DNA of 64,000 nucleotides. It comes from Ahaetulla prasina (taxonomy: Eukaryota > Chordata > Lepidosauria > Squamata > Colubridae). Location of the stretch: positions 70,330,723-70,394,722 of the forward strand of contig NC_080546.1 of assembly GCF_028640845.1 (NCBI RefSeq). The letters run 5' to 3'. The notes under the pieces are model-generated. The model was not told where the DNA came from. It was given only the letters and a program-made list of their open reading frames with translations, and did not search any database. Both the position numbers and the translations under genes were made by a program. Below, piece by piece: positions 9,025 to 20,544 of the stretch. Every line of letters starts with the position of its first letter. Within the stretch, counting starts at the first letter, position 1.

Positions 9025-12000
9025 TGTACAGTTATATACAATTAGTCGGGCCTGCCCTGTCACCACCCCTTTTAACCTTCTTCCTCTTCTACCTTCTTTT
9101 ACTTTCCAAACCTTCCTCTCCTTCTCTTATCTACCTCCTCTCCTCCTCCACCCTACACTCTTCTCCCTCTTCTACCCTCTTCCTTCCTCTTCTCCTCTTC
9201 CTACCTCCTACTCTCTTTTTCCCTCCCCACCGTTCTAAAATGGCAACTGGTCAGACCCGACCCTACATTAATTATATTTATACATCTTCAATAATCCCTG
9301 TACATTAACCATCACTCCATCACTAACCTCAACCCCCCAATTCCCTTCCCTTACCCCCACCCCCACCCCGACTTCCCAGAACAAAATGCAGGGTATCAAA
9401 ACTAACAATCATAATCTAAAATAATTCCTAAATTATAATCTCTAGTCTCTCCACGCTTATTCACACTCTCAATTCCCCTCTCCTTCAAAAATATATCTAA
9501 TACAAATTATTTCCTAAATTTACTCATATGCTATTTGATATTTTTTTATCTGATACTTATTTTGAATATAATCAATCCACATTTTCCATTCTAAAATATA
9601 TTTTTCTTGTGTATAGTCTTTCAAGTAAGCAGAGATTTTTGCCATTTCTGCCAGATTTGATACTTTAAGAGTCCATTCTTCAATTGTAGGTAATTCTTCT
9701 TTCTTCCAATATTGAGCAATCAAAAGTCTTGCAGCTGTTATTAAGTTCAGAATCAATTTAGTCTCTATAGCTGTACAATCCATAATTATTCCTAGTAAAA
9801 AGAACTGCGGGGTAAACTTAATCTTCTTTTTCAAAATATTCTGCATGATCCACCATACTTTAATCCAAAATGCTTTAATAAGATAATAAGTAGCATCTTC
9901 ACAATCACATCTCCAGCATTTAGCCTGTACATTAGGATACATACATGACAATTTTTTGGGGTCTAAATGCCATCTATAAAACATCTTATAAAAATTTTCT
10001 CTCATATTTTGCGCTTGTGTAAATTTAACATTCCTCACCCAAATTCTTTCCCAAGTTTCCAACATTATTGGTTGCTAAAAATTTTGTGCCCACTTAATCA
10101 TACAATCCTTAACCAAATCAGTCTCTGAATCTATTTCTACTAATACATTATACAACCTCTTAATATGCTGTTGACCTTGATCTCTCATTTGTTTTAACAA
10201 ATTATCCTCAATTTGCTTAACACCTATTTTTTGATCTAATTTCCATCTAGCTTGTAGTTGTCCATATTGGAACCATGTATAATTTTTCCCTTCTTCCCCA
10301 TCTTTTCTCTAGATTTTAATTGTAACTCCCCTTTTCCATACAAAGAAGTTCTTTATAAGTAACTACTCCATCTTTTGATATATATTTATATTTTCTATCA
10401 TGTGTCTCGGTTTGCCCATATTGGAATCTTTCCATCTAATTTGTATTGATATTTCCTCCAAACCCTCAATAATGCATTTCTAATTATATTATTTTAAATA
10501 TTTTATCAACTTTCTTATCATATAATAAATAGGCATGCCACCCATATAACAAACCATAACCTTCTATATTCAGAACTCTTTCCTCAGTTAAATTAATCCA
10601 ATCAGTAATTAATGATAAAACAACTGCTTCATAATACAATTTTAAATTAGGCATTTTAAGACCCCCCCTTTCCCTTATATCCTGCATTATTTTTAATTTT
10701 ATTCTTGGTTTTTTGCCCATCCATACAAATTTACTAATCCCCTTTTGCCATTCCTGTAATTTAATATCATTCTTAAACACGGTATCATTTGAAACAAAAC
10801 AAAAACCTGGGCAAAACATTCATTTTATAGCCGCTATTCTTCCCAGCAAAGATAGTTGTAACTTCTTCCAACTCTCCATTTCTTTCCATACCTTCTGCCA
10901 CAATACCTCATAATTATTTTTGTATAATTTAACATTTGAAGCTGTAATATATATTCCTAAATATTTAACCTTTTTAACGATTTCAAAACCTGAAGTTCTT
11001 TCTAACTCTTCTTTTTGTTGTATATTCATATTTTTAGTTATCATCTTTGTCTTTTGCTGATTCACCTTAAATCCAGATACTTTACCATACTGACCAATTA
11101 TATCTTTTAAACCAGTTACTGAGTATATTGGTTGAGATACAGTAACAACCAGGTCATCTGCAAAAGCTCTTAATCTATAATCTTGATGTTTAACTCTAAT
11201 TCCCTTTATTCGATCGGAACCACGTATGTTATTCAGAAGAATTTCTAAAGTTAAAATAAAAAGTAATGGGGACAAGGGACATCCCTGTCTCGTCCCTTTC
11301 TCAATTTTAAAAGTTTCTGTTAACCCACCATTTACTATTATTTGTGCTGTTTGCTTCTGATATATTGCTTTAATTGCACGAATAAAATAATCCCCAAATT
11401 GCATTTTTTCTATTACTTTAAACAAAAACTGCCAATCCAATCTATCAAAAGCTTTTCAGCATCCAAAAAGGAATGCCGCTGATACTTGGTTGTTTCGTTC
11501 CAAATATTCAAGTAAATTCTGATTTGCCTCACATTATATCTCATCTGCCTACCCTTAATAAATCCTGACTGATCATTATGAATTATTTGATTCATCACTG
11601 GCATTAATCTATTAGCCAATATCTTGGTAAATATCTTGTAATCAGTATTTAAAAGTGATATAGGCCTATAATTCTCTGCTTTAATACCATCTCGATCTTC
11701 CTTGATTAACGAAATAAAGGCTGTCCTCCATGAAGGGGAACATCTCCTCCCATTTGAATTTTATTAAATAACTCTTTAAGTGGTTCAACCATCTCATTTT
11801 GTAAATTTTTATAATAAACAGCTGTTAAACCATCTGTTCCTGGTGCTTTACCGATTTTAAGTTGTTTAATTGCTAAGAAAATTTCCTCTGAAGTAATTAA
11901 TTGATTCAATTCTTCTCTTTGATTTTCTGTAAGCTCACAAATATTTTGTTGTTGTAAATATCTTTCTATCTCTGTATCATCAACCATATCCCTAGAATAT

Positions 12001-14361
12001 AACTTACTATAATACTCTAAAAATGCTTTTTTAATCAAGTTCTTTTGATAAACTTCCTTATCCCTATATTCTATTTTATCAATCGTTCGTGATTTCTGTT
12101 TTTTCCTTATTAAATAGGCAAGCCATCTTCCTGGCTTATTGGCATTATTAAACGTATTATGTTTTACATATTGTAAATTAATTGCTACTTGATCTGTCAT
12201 CAACATATTAAACTGACCTCTCAATATATTTATTGATTCTTTTATTTTACTATTTCCTGGGCTATTTATCAATAATTGTTCTTTCTTTTTAATTTCCTCT
12301 TCCAGTTCCTTTTTCTTTTTCTGCAATTTATTTTTGTATTTAATATTCATTTGTATAAGATTTCCTCTCATATAAGCCTTACTGGAGTCCCAAATCATCT
12401 CTATAGATGTCTCTTTTTTCATATTCATAATTAAAAATTCTTTCATTTGTTTTTTACATTCATTTACATTTTGTTCATATTTAAACAAATTCTCATTCAA
12501 CCTCCATGATCTCCTAGCCTCCTTTTCCTGATCAAATTCAATCCAAACTGGACTATGATCAGATAAAGTTCTTGAACAAATCTTCGTCTTCTTCACTCTA
12601 GAATACAAGTCATTAGTAATCAAAATAAAATCAATCCTCGAAAATGATTGGTGCCTATCAGAAAAGAAGGTAAAATCCCTCTCTTCTGTATTATGTTCTC
12701 CAAATATCTCTTAATTCCAAGTCCTCCATCATTTCAAAAAAACCTTTGGTAATTTCCCGCTTGATATCTTCCTTAAGCTTTTTTGTCTTTTGAGTATCCA
12801 ACACACCATTCCAATCACCCATTAATATATATGATTTATAATCCCAAAATACTATTCTTTTATGTAAAAACTTGAAAAATTTTCTTGTTGTTGATTCGGA
12901 GCATAAACTCCTATTAATAATGTCTTCTTTCCTCCAACAAGAGTTCAATAGCAATGTATCTTCCTTGCTTATCCACCTCAATTAATTTTGCTGATATATC
13001 CTTCTTTATATATATAACTAAACCATTTTTTTTCTCCAAAGAGGAGGCAACAAAATGTACTCCCAGTTTTGAATTTATCAAATATTTCTGGTCTAAAGAT
13101 CTAATATCTGTTTCTTGTAAACAAGTAATGTCATTTTAAATTGTTTCAAATAGTGAAATACTTTCCTTCTCTTCTGGTGAATTCAAACCATTAACATTCC
13201 AAGATAATAATTTAATTGCCATTATCGGCCAAAGGAAACTTTTGGAACACTAGCATAAATCACATTTTGCTTTAGGCCTTGCTCCTCCCACTGTTTCCGT
13301 TGTAGTAGTTGCCAGTTGTTGTTGTGCCTTCATCTCTTGTTCCTTGCGTTTAGCAGCAGCTCTTGTCAGCCTTTGTTCTTTTGAATCTGGACCCGTCATA
13401 GGTATTTCCAACACTTGTAATAAATCTTCTTCCATCGCAATCTGTTCTTGAACCTGCTTCACTTCTCTTTCCTTCACTTCAGTCTCCTTTCTTCTAGCAT
13501 CCAGTGGAGAAAGACTTCCAACTTTTAATGCCTCAACATAAAATTCTCTCGCTTTTCCAACTGTATTGAGACGATGTACTTTCCCTGCATAATATACTAT
13601 TATACCAGTTGGAATATCCCATCTATATTCAATCTGACGTTTTTTAAGTTCATTCACCAGGAAGGCAAATTCCTTTCTAGCCCTTAACATTTTTGGTGGA
13701 ATTTCCTTTAATATTAAAATATCCTGACCAGCAATCTGAATCTTCTCCCCCTTATATGAGACTTGCAAAATCTGATTTCTCACTGTTCTATTTGTAAAAT
13801 AAATAACAACATCCCTTGGCAACTTTTTTTGCCTTGCTATCCAAGAATTCACACGATATATTTTATCAATTTGATAAGCCACATCTGCTGGACGAGCTGC
13901 TAATATCTCAGCAAATACTTCAGAAAAAATTTCCCTTAAATCCTCTTCTTTATTCTCTTTCAGACCACGAATTCTTAGAGCAAATTCCATATTTCTATAT
14001 TGTATCAAAACTATTTCATCATCTGTTTTTTCCATTTTACTTTGAAATTCAGCCATTTTATTATCTAATTTTGAATTATGTTGCTTAATTTCTTCAACCT
14101 CCTCTTCCAATAAAATCACATTATTTGCCAAACTTTGTACTGCAATTACAAATCCTTCCTTAACTTCTTTATTTCCCACTTGAATTTCTGATATCTGCTC
14201 TTTCATTTCCAACATCTCCTCAGTTATTACTTTAAATTTTTCTTGCATAAAGTCTTTTAAATTCTCTTGTACCGCCTCTAAGTTCAATGTTCTAGTCTCC
14301 ACTGTATGAGCTGGAGAGGCACCAGCTGAGGAGATTCCAAAGCCCTTTGTTACAGTAGTTT
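9025..14361 (-). mobile_element. L1 LINE, copy II
   Basis: A long L1 copy on the minus strand: ORF1, ORF2, then a 3' UTR with purine tract (C/T-rich on the plus strand at 9060-9240) running into the gap. It is truncated near the start of ORF1, at about 14361, where the paralogous flank 'gaggaggaaaa' begins. It lies between gypsy copy A and gypsy scrap B in the left duplication unit. The corresponding site near 40192 has no L1, so the insertion happened after the unit duplicated. Confidence 0.9.
9520..13222 (-). pseudogene. L1-II ORF2 (endonuclease / reverse transcriptase), broken
   Basis: The start ATG at 13222 lies in 'aatggcaatta' and overlaps the ORF1 end. The endonuclease begins 'LLSWNVNGLNSP', with 'LSDHSPVWIEF' near 12570. 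The reverse transcriptase shows 'GKAPGTDGLT' near 11840, 'NDQSGFIKGRQM' near 11570, 'GTRQGCPLSPLL' near 11290 and catalytic FADD at 11153-11164. The cysteine-rich C-terminus 'CWRCDCEDATYY' lies near 9910 and the stop at 9520. The long open pieces are 12623-11706, 11440-10820 and 10065-9520; frameshifts and stops separate them. It is the second-best preserved ORF2 in the window. Confidence 0.88.
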
Positions 14362-14479
14362 TTCCTCCTCCCCTCTTAACCTCTTCTCTTCTTTTCCCTT
14401 CTCTCATCTTCTTTCTCTGTGTTTCTGCTCCCTTCCCTCCTCCGACCATTCTTTCCTTGTTTAATAACACATCTAGCAT
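13250..14479 (-). CDS. L1-II ORF1 frame with flank-derived N-terminus (409 codons)
   Basis: An uninterrupted 409-codon frame. From about residue 41 it is L1 ORF1: coiled coil (about residues 85-165, 'EEEVEEIKQHNSKLDNK'), RRM-like domain ('QYRNMEFALRIRGLKENKEE' to 'RDVVIYFTNRTVRNQILQ') and C-terminal domain ('RQIEYRWDIPTGIIVYY'). Residues 1-40 ('MLDVLLNKERMVGGGKG' onward, very basic) are not L1. Their DNA matches locus flank at 40072-40192 at a site with no L1. The stop replaces the usual 'DLRLVFQKF' end early. It would be the best candidate for a translated ORF1 here, but whether the chimeric start is used is unknown. Confidence 0.75.
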   Translation of the reverse strand: MLDVLLNKERMVGGGKGAETQRKKMREGKRREEVKRGGGKTTVTKGFGISSAGASPAHTVETRTLNLEAVQENLKDFMQEKFKVITEEMLEMKEQISEIQVGNKEVKEGFVIAVQSLANNVILLEEEVEEIKQHNSKLDNKMAEFQSKMEKTDDEIVLIQYRNMEFALRIRGLKENKEEDLREIFSEVFAEILAARPADVAYQIDKIYRVNSWIARQKKLPRDVVIYFTNRTVRNQILQVSYKGEKIQIAGQDILILKEIPPKMLRARKEFAFLVNELKKRQIEYRWDIPTGIIVYYAGKVHRLNTVGKAREFYVEALKVGSLSPLDARRKETEVKEREVKQVQEQIAMEEDLLQVLEIPMTGPDSKEQRLTRAAAKRKEQEMKAQQQLATTTTETVGGARPKAKCDLC

Positions 14480-14486
14480 TTTTTTT
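14362..14486 (-). other. Duplicated locus flank (paralogue of 40072-40192)
   Basis: On the minus strand this reads 'aaatgctagatgtgttatt' through to 'gaggaggaaaa', the same as 40072-40192. There it follows a CR1 tail directly. Here it lies between L1-II and gypsy scrap B, which helps show that both loci come from one ancestral unit. Confidence 0.8.
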
Positions 14487-14910
14487 TTTTGCCAAACTCG
14501 ACCTGGCCCAGGCTTAGCAGCAACTACCCATTGACGATGCTACAGCGGAAGCACAAACAATCGTGACCCACAGGTGGGAATTTAAGTGCACCCAGCTGCA
14601 ATTTGGGGTAAACGTTTTCTCTTCAGGTTTTGTGCAGGCTCTTCCGATAGTGACTTGATTTCAATTCGCGCTCTTTTTGTGGTGGCCATTTTGTTTGCGC
14701 TTGCGCGGAAACGGCTGCGGGCCAGCTGGCTTCTTTTCCACATGCTCTCTATGGCAGGAATGTTGAAACAGCTAAACTGGTTGTGGTGACCTTTTTTCTC
14801 GCAGCGGTGGCAAACAGTTATGGAAACAACAGTTCTTCCGGTGGTGGTCCCCCCCGCAGCGACAGCACACGAGTCCGCTGCCTCGTGGGGAATGTTCTGT
14901 CCGGAAAACT
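14487..14910 (-). mobile_element. Gypsy scrap B (gag knuckles plus inverted RT)
   Basis: A 424-bp piece. The plus strand shows the RT text 'AKLDLAQA' and 'WEFKCTQLQFGV' up to about 14613, and the minus strand shows gag nucleocapsid sequence as far as 'gttttccggacagaac'. The breakpoint 'ggggtaaacgtttt' is the one in copies A and C. On the minus strand the piece ends in 'ttggc' and an A-run, then the duplicated flank. It replaces about 100 bp of CR1 tail present at 39955-40065. Confidence 0.75.
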
Positions 14911-15240
14911 GGTAAGCACGCAGGTGGACTTGTGCACGTCCCTTACAGACCTCTTAGGAATGAGGTGAGGTCAACAGTAGACAGTTTAAGCCCAAAATTT
15001 GGAGTCTGGTGGCATAAGGTATTTTATTGCAAGCAGAGGAGTGGAGGACACTTGTTGTGAAATATCTCTGGACTCTCTCAATTGAATTAATGTCCGATAT
15101 GCAATGCAGGTTCCAGACAGATGAGCTGTATTCAAGAATTGGTCTAGCAAATGTTTTGTATGCTCTCTCCCCGCCTCCTCTCTATGTATATGCTTCCAGT
15201 TCCAGTTAAGAGAAAACATGGAAACACTTTCCTCCATGTA
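14911..15240 (-). mobile_element. CR1/L3 LINE 3' fragment
   Basis: On the minus strand this is the C-terminal region and start of the 3' UTR of a CR1-type LINE, matching 39640-39960 and 32270-32480. It lies just downstream of gene copy 1 and belongs to the duplicated unit. Confidence 0.75.
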
Positions 15241-15426
15241 AATATATGCACTTGTTTCTATTTCAGTATTATTCTGCTCATACTCTGATATGAAATCTTA
15301 ATCAAATATTGTAAAAGCAATATTCAGTAGTGGTTATAAGCGAATCAAAGTTCTTCAAGCAGCTTTAGAAAAAATTATTCACAGAAAGAGAAATATGACA
15401 TTTTTATTTATTTATTTATTAAACTA

Positions 15427-18400
15427 TTACTGCTTGGTCTCAGAGATCCTCCTGATGACTCTGGAGAGGAGTTGACTCCTAATAAGACCCGGCTTGATCC
15501 GATGGCCACACTGACGAAAGATTTCTTCTATTGAGTCAGTTGCAGCCTGAACCACCCAGGCTTCACAATCAGCTTGCAGATTCCAGAGACCAGAAAAGAA
15601 ATCCAGAAAAAAGGAATTTCCAGGATGGACTGGGAGAACTAATCGTGATCAGCGACAGAGCTTCTAGGGAAAAAATCACTGCCTCAAGTGAGGGAACTTT
15701 GAAACTCACTGAGGAAAATTTCTTCGTTTTGTTTGGAAGTCACCACAACCAGTTTCATGTATTGCATGCAGCAGCCAAGGCATATAACCTTCTTTCTGAC
15801 CTCCAAAGGAACTGGGGAAGACGTCACAATAAGAGGCCTTTCCCTCTGAGGCTTTTTCCTCTTGGGCCTCCTTGGCAAGGGTGTGGGCTCTTTCAGGCCA
15901 GGCTTGATCTTGACCTGAGGAGGCCTTGGTGGGGTCCTGACAGTAGTCTTCTGGGCCAAAACAGGCAGCATCAGCGCTGGAGAATGAACCTTCTTTCTAA
16001 CTTCCAATGGAACTGGGGAAGACTTCACAATCAGAGGCCTTTCCCTCTCAGGCTTTTCCCTCTTAGGCCTCCTTGGCAAGGGAGGAGGCTCTTTCAGGCC
16101 AGGCTTGATCTCTGTCTGAGGAGGCCTTGGAGGCGTCCTGACAGTAGTCTTCTGGGCCAAAACAGGCAGCACCAGCGCTGGAGGCTGAACCTTCTTCCTG
16201 ACTTCCAATGGAACTGGGGAAGACGTCACAATGAGAGGCAAGACCTGTGTGATTCGCTGAGTGGCTGAAGAAGTGGATGAATGGGAATCAGAGAAGAGGA
16301 CTTCCTGGTTGCCCTACCGATGCAGGTCATTATTATTGATCTGTGGAAGGGACTCTTTGCTGTCTTTTTTCTTCAGGTAGGGCAACTTTTTCAGCATACA
16401 ATCCATCCTGTTTTTTACTTGGAACAAAGGCAGAACGACACCTGGAGTGGTTTACTCCCCTAAGATCTTTCGCCTTCTGGCCTCCTTGGCAAGGGAGGGG
16501 GCTCTTTGAGGCCAGGCTTGATCGCCGTCTGAGGAGACCTTGGAGGAGTCCTGGCAGTAGTCTTCTGGGCTAAATCAGGCAGCACCAGCGCTGGAGGCTG
16601 AACTTTCTTTCTGACCTCCAATGGAACTGGGGAAGATGTCAATCAGAGGAAAGACCTGCGTAGTTCGCTGAGTGGCTAAGGAACTGGAGGGATGGGAGTC
16701 AGAGAAGAGGACTTCCTGGTTGCCCCACCAATGCAGGTCATTATTATTGATCTGTGGACGGGACTCCTTGCTGTCCTTTTTCTTCAGGTAAGGCAACTTT
16801 TTCAGCATACAATCCATCCTGTTTTCCAATTGGAACAAAGGCAGAATGGTGCCTCAAGTGGATTTACTCCCCTGAGGCCTTTCTTGATCTGAGGAGGCTT
16901 CCGAGGCGTCATGACAGTACTCTTCTGGGCCAAATCGGGCAGCACCAGTGCTGGAAGCTGAACCTTCTTCCTGACCTCCAATGGAACTGCGGAAGATGTC
17001 ACAATTAGAGGCAAGACCTGTGTGGTTCGCTGAGTGGCTGAGGAAGTAGATGAATGAGAATCAGAGAAGAGGACTTCCTGGTTGCCCCACCGATGCAGGT
17101 CATTATTATTGATCTGTGGACGGGACTCCTTGCTGTTTTTTTTCTTCAGGTAGGGCAACTTTTTCAGCATACAATCCATCCTGGTATACACTTGGAACAA
17201 AGGCAGAACCGCGCCTTGACTGGGTTTACTCCCCTGAGGCCTTTCCCCCTCAGGCCTCCTTGGCAAGGGAGGGGGCTCTTTCAGGCCAGGCTTGATCTGA
17301 GGAGGCCTTGGAGGCGTCATGACAGTAGTCTTCTGGGCCAAATTGGGCAGCACCAATGCTGGAGGCTGAACCTTCTTCCTGACCTCCAATGGAACTGGGG
17401 AAGATGTAACAATCAGAGGCAAGACCTGGGTGGTTCGCTGAATGGCTGAGGAACTGGATGGATGGGAGTCAGAGAAGAGAACTTCCTGGTTTCCCCACCA
17501 ATGCAGGTCATTATTATTGATCTGTGGATGGGACTCCTTGCTGTCCTTTTTCTTCAGGTAGGGCAACTTTTTCAGCATACAATCCATCCTGTTTTCCACT
17601 TCGAACAAAGGCAGAACAGTGCCTCAAGTGGGTTTACTCCCCTGAGGCCTTTCCCCCTCAGGCCTCCTTGGCAACGGAGGGGCTTTTTCAGGCCAGGCTT
17701 GATCTGAGGAGGCTTCTGAGGCATCATGACAGTAGTCTTCTGGGCCAAATCGGGCAGCACCAACGCTAGAGGCTGAACCTTCTTCCTGACCTCCAGTGGA
17801 ACTGGGGAAGATGTCACAATTAGAGGCAAGACCTGTGTGGTTCGCTGAGTGGCTGAGGAAGTAGATGAATGAGAATCAGAGAAGAGGACTTCCTGGTTGG
17901 TCCACCGATGCAGGTCATTATTATTGATCTGTGGACGGAACTCCTTGCAGTCCTTCTTCAGGTAGGGCAACTTTCTCAGCATACAATCCATCCTGGTTTC
18001 CACTTGGAACAAAGGCAGAACAGTGCCTCAAGTGGGTTTACTCTGAGGCCTTTCCCCTCGGGCCTCCTTGGCAAGGAGGGGCTCTTTCAGGCCAGGCTTG
18101 ATCTGAGGAGGCCTTGGGCGTCATGACAGTAGTCTTCTGGGCCAAATCAGGCAGCACCAGCTGGAGGCTGAACCTTCTTCCTGACCTCCAATGGAACTGG
18201 GGAATATGTCACAATCAGGCAAGACCTGTGGTTCGCTGAGTGGCTGAGGAACTGGATGGATGAGTCAGAGAAGAGGACTTCCTGGTTGCCCCACCGATGC
18301 AGGTCATTATTATTGGTCTGTGGATGGGACTCCTTGCTGTCCTTCTTCAGGTAGCAACTTTTCAGCATACAATCCATCCTGGTTTCCACTTGGAACAAAG

Positions 18401-19990
18401 GCAGAATGGCGCCTGGACTGGATTTACTCCTGAGGCCTTTCCCTCAGGCCTCCTTGGCAAGGAGGGGCTCTTTCAGGCCAGGCTTGATCTGAGGAGGCCT
18501 TGAGGCGTCATGACAGTAGTCTTCTGGGTGAAATCAGCAGCACCAGCCCTGAGGCTGAACCTTCTTCCTGACCTCCAATGGAACTGCGGAAGATGTCACA
18601 ATTAGAGGCAAGACCTGTGTGGTTCGCTGAGTGGCTGAGGAAGTAGATGAATGAGAATCAGAGAAGAGGACTTCCTGGTTGCTCCACCGATGCAGGTCAT
18701 TATTATTGATCTGTGGACGGAACTCCTTGCTGTCCTTCTTCAGGTAGGGCAACTTTCTCAGCATACAATCCATCCTGGTTTCCACTTGGAACAAAGGCAG
18801 AATGGCGCCTGGACCGGGTTTACTTTCCTGAAGCGTTTTTCCCTCTCGGGCCTCCTTGGCAAGGGAGGGGGCTCTTTCAGGCCAGGCTTGATCTGAGGAG
18901 GCCTTGGAGGCGTCATGACAGTAGTCTTCTGGGCCAAATCGGGCAGCACCAACGCTGGAAACTGAACCTTCTTCCTGACCTCCAGTGGAAATGGGGAAGA
19001 CGTCACAATCAGACGCAAGACCTGGGTGGTTCGCTGAGTGGCTGAGGAAGTAGATGAATGGGAATCAGTGAAGAGGACTTCCTGGTTGCCCTACCGATGC
19101 AGGTCATTATTATTGGTCTGTGGATGGGACTCCTTGCTGTCCTTTTTCTTCAGGTAGGGCAACTTTTTCAGCATACAATCCATCCTGGTTTCCACTTGGA
19201 ACAAAGGCAGAACGGCGCCTGGACTGGATTTACTTTCCTGGGGCCTTTTTTCCCCTCAGGCCTCCTTGGCAAGGGAGGGGGCTCTTTCAGGCCAGGCTTG
19301 ATCTGAGGAGGCCTTGGAGGTGTCCTGACAGAAGTCTTCTGGACCAAATTGGGCAGCACCAACGCTAGAGGCTGAACCTTCTTCCTGACCTCCAATGGAA
19401 CTGGGGAAGATGTAACAATCAGAGGCAAGACCTGCGTGGTTCGCTGAGTGGCTGAGGAACTGGATGGATGGGAGTCAGAGAAGAGGACTTCCTGGTTGCC
19501 CCACCAATGCAGGTCATTATTTTTGATCTCTGGACCGGACTCCTTGCTGTCCTTCTTCAGGTAGGGCAACTTTTTCAGCATACAATCCATCCTGGTTTCC
19601 ACTTGGAACAAAGGCTGAATGGTGCCTCGAATGGGTTTACTCCCCTGAGGCCTTTCCCCCTCGGGCCTCCTTGGCAAGGGAGGGGGCTCTTTCAGGCCAG
19701 GCTTTATCTCCCTCTGATGAGGCTTCGGAGGAATCCTGACAGTAGTCTTCTGGGTGAAATCAGGCAGCACCAGCCCTGGAGGCTGAACTTTCTTCCTGAC
19801 CTCCAATGGAACTGGGGAATATGTCACAATCCAAGGCAAGACCTGCGTGGTTCGCTGAGTGGCTGAGGAACTGGGTGGATGGGAGTCAGAGAAGAGGACT
19901 TCCTGGTTGCCCCACCGATGCATTGATCTGTGGACGGTACTCCTTGCTGTCCTTCTTCAGGTAGGGCAACTTTTTCAGCATATGATCCAT
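15427..19990 (-). pseudogene. Unrecognised proline-rich tandem-repeat gene, copy 1
   Basis: I do not recognise this gene. On the minus strand the first ATG (19990) starts 'MDHMLKKLPYLKKDSKE', but an 11-nt deletion in the first unit shifts the frame. About ten long units and three short units follow. The longest open stretches are 17608-16802 (268 codons), 19923-19168 (251) and 16241-15684 (185). The last one runs from the short units into the 66-nt penultimate exon (15775-15710, 'CCMQYMKLVVVTSKQNEEIF') and stops in the former intron. The final 164-nt exon (15590-15427) still reads 'LQADCEAWVVQ' to 'SETKQ' without a stop, but its acceptor is TG instead of AG. The peptide is basic and rich in Pro, Lys and Arg, with a PPPLPRRP core in many units. 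Whether a protein is made is open. Confidence 0.6.
15776..19990 (-). repeat. Tandem array of 201-bp and about 360-411-bp units
   Basis: Taking 'ggcaacttt(tt)cagcat' as the phase mark, copies lie at 16381, 16792, 17154, 17562, 17966, 18353, 18748, 19158, 19565 and 19975. That gives spacings of 411, 362, 408, 404, 387, 395, 410, 407 and 410. Between 15788 and 16190 two shorter steps of about 201 bp (67 codons) lack the 'MDCMLKKLPYLKK' and 'NNNDLHWWGNQEVLFSDSH' parts. Unit lengths of 201, 408 and 411 keep the frame; the others break it. This is minisatellite-like growth of a coding exon. Confidence 0.9.
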
Positions 19991-20092
19991 CCTGTCGTGG
20001 AGAGTGAGTGTTGGAACTGGAAGGAGATCCTATCAAGAAAGTAGGAGATTTGCAATTCCAGGTTGAAAGGAGCGGTCCTTGGTGCTCCCATC

Positions 20093-20262
20093 TTTCTTTC
20101 TTTCTTTCTTTTTTCTTTCTTTCTTTCTTTCTTTCTTCTTTCTTTCTTTCTTTCTTTCTCTCTCTCTCTTTCTTTTTTTCTCTCTCTCTCTACCTTTCTT
20201 TCTTTGTCCTTTCCTTTCCTTTCCTTTTGTTTCTCTTTCTTTCTTTCTTTCTCTCTTTTATT
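20093..20262 (+). repeat. (CTTT)n microsatellite in gene copy 1 leader
   Basis: Pure and interrupted CTTT and CT tracts (GAAA on the gene strand). Equivalent tracts lie at 34197-34350 and 37553-37850, all between the promoter block and the first ATG. Confidence 0.95.
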
Positions 20263-20544
20263 TATTTCTATTATCTATCATCCACTCAGCTCCGCTCTTT
20301 TCCGTTCTTATCTCATCCACACAGTTCCGATCTGTTCTGTCGTTATCTCCTCCGGTCTGCTCTACTCTACTTTTGTCTCCTCTACTCCGCTTCGCTCTCT
20401 CTGCTTTTATATCATCCACTCTGCTCTGCTTTGCTCTTAGCTCCATTCTGCTCTTATCTCCTCCACTCCTTTCTGCTCCTCTCAAAACACCTCCACTAAA
20501 CTATCCTCCACTGTCCTCTCCTCAACTCTGCACAGCTCCACTCT
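20263..20544 (-). repeat. Purine-rich leader of gene copy 1
   Basis: On the gene strand this is a run of imperfect short units such as 'gagcagagtggagat' and 'gaggagataagagc'. It lies between the TATA region and the GAAA microsatellite and is probably 5' UTR or first-intron sequence. Paralogues: 34357-34630 and 37265-37540. Confidence 0.6.

Noticed and set aside
15531..16268. Plus-strand frames across the tandem array (for example 245 codons here, 131 codons at 17054)
   Set aside because: They are antisense to the array; promoter, ATG and conserved terminal exons all support the minus strand. Open antisense frames follow from the repeated sequence.
15776..19990. CRISPR-like array
   Set aside because: Units are 200-411 bp with no constant spacer pattern and lie in vertebrate DNA; they encode a repeated peptide.
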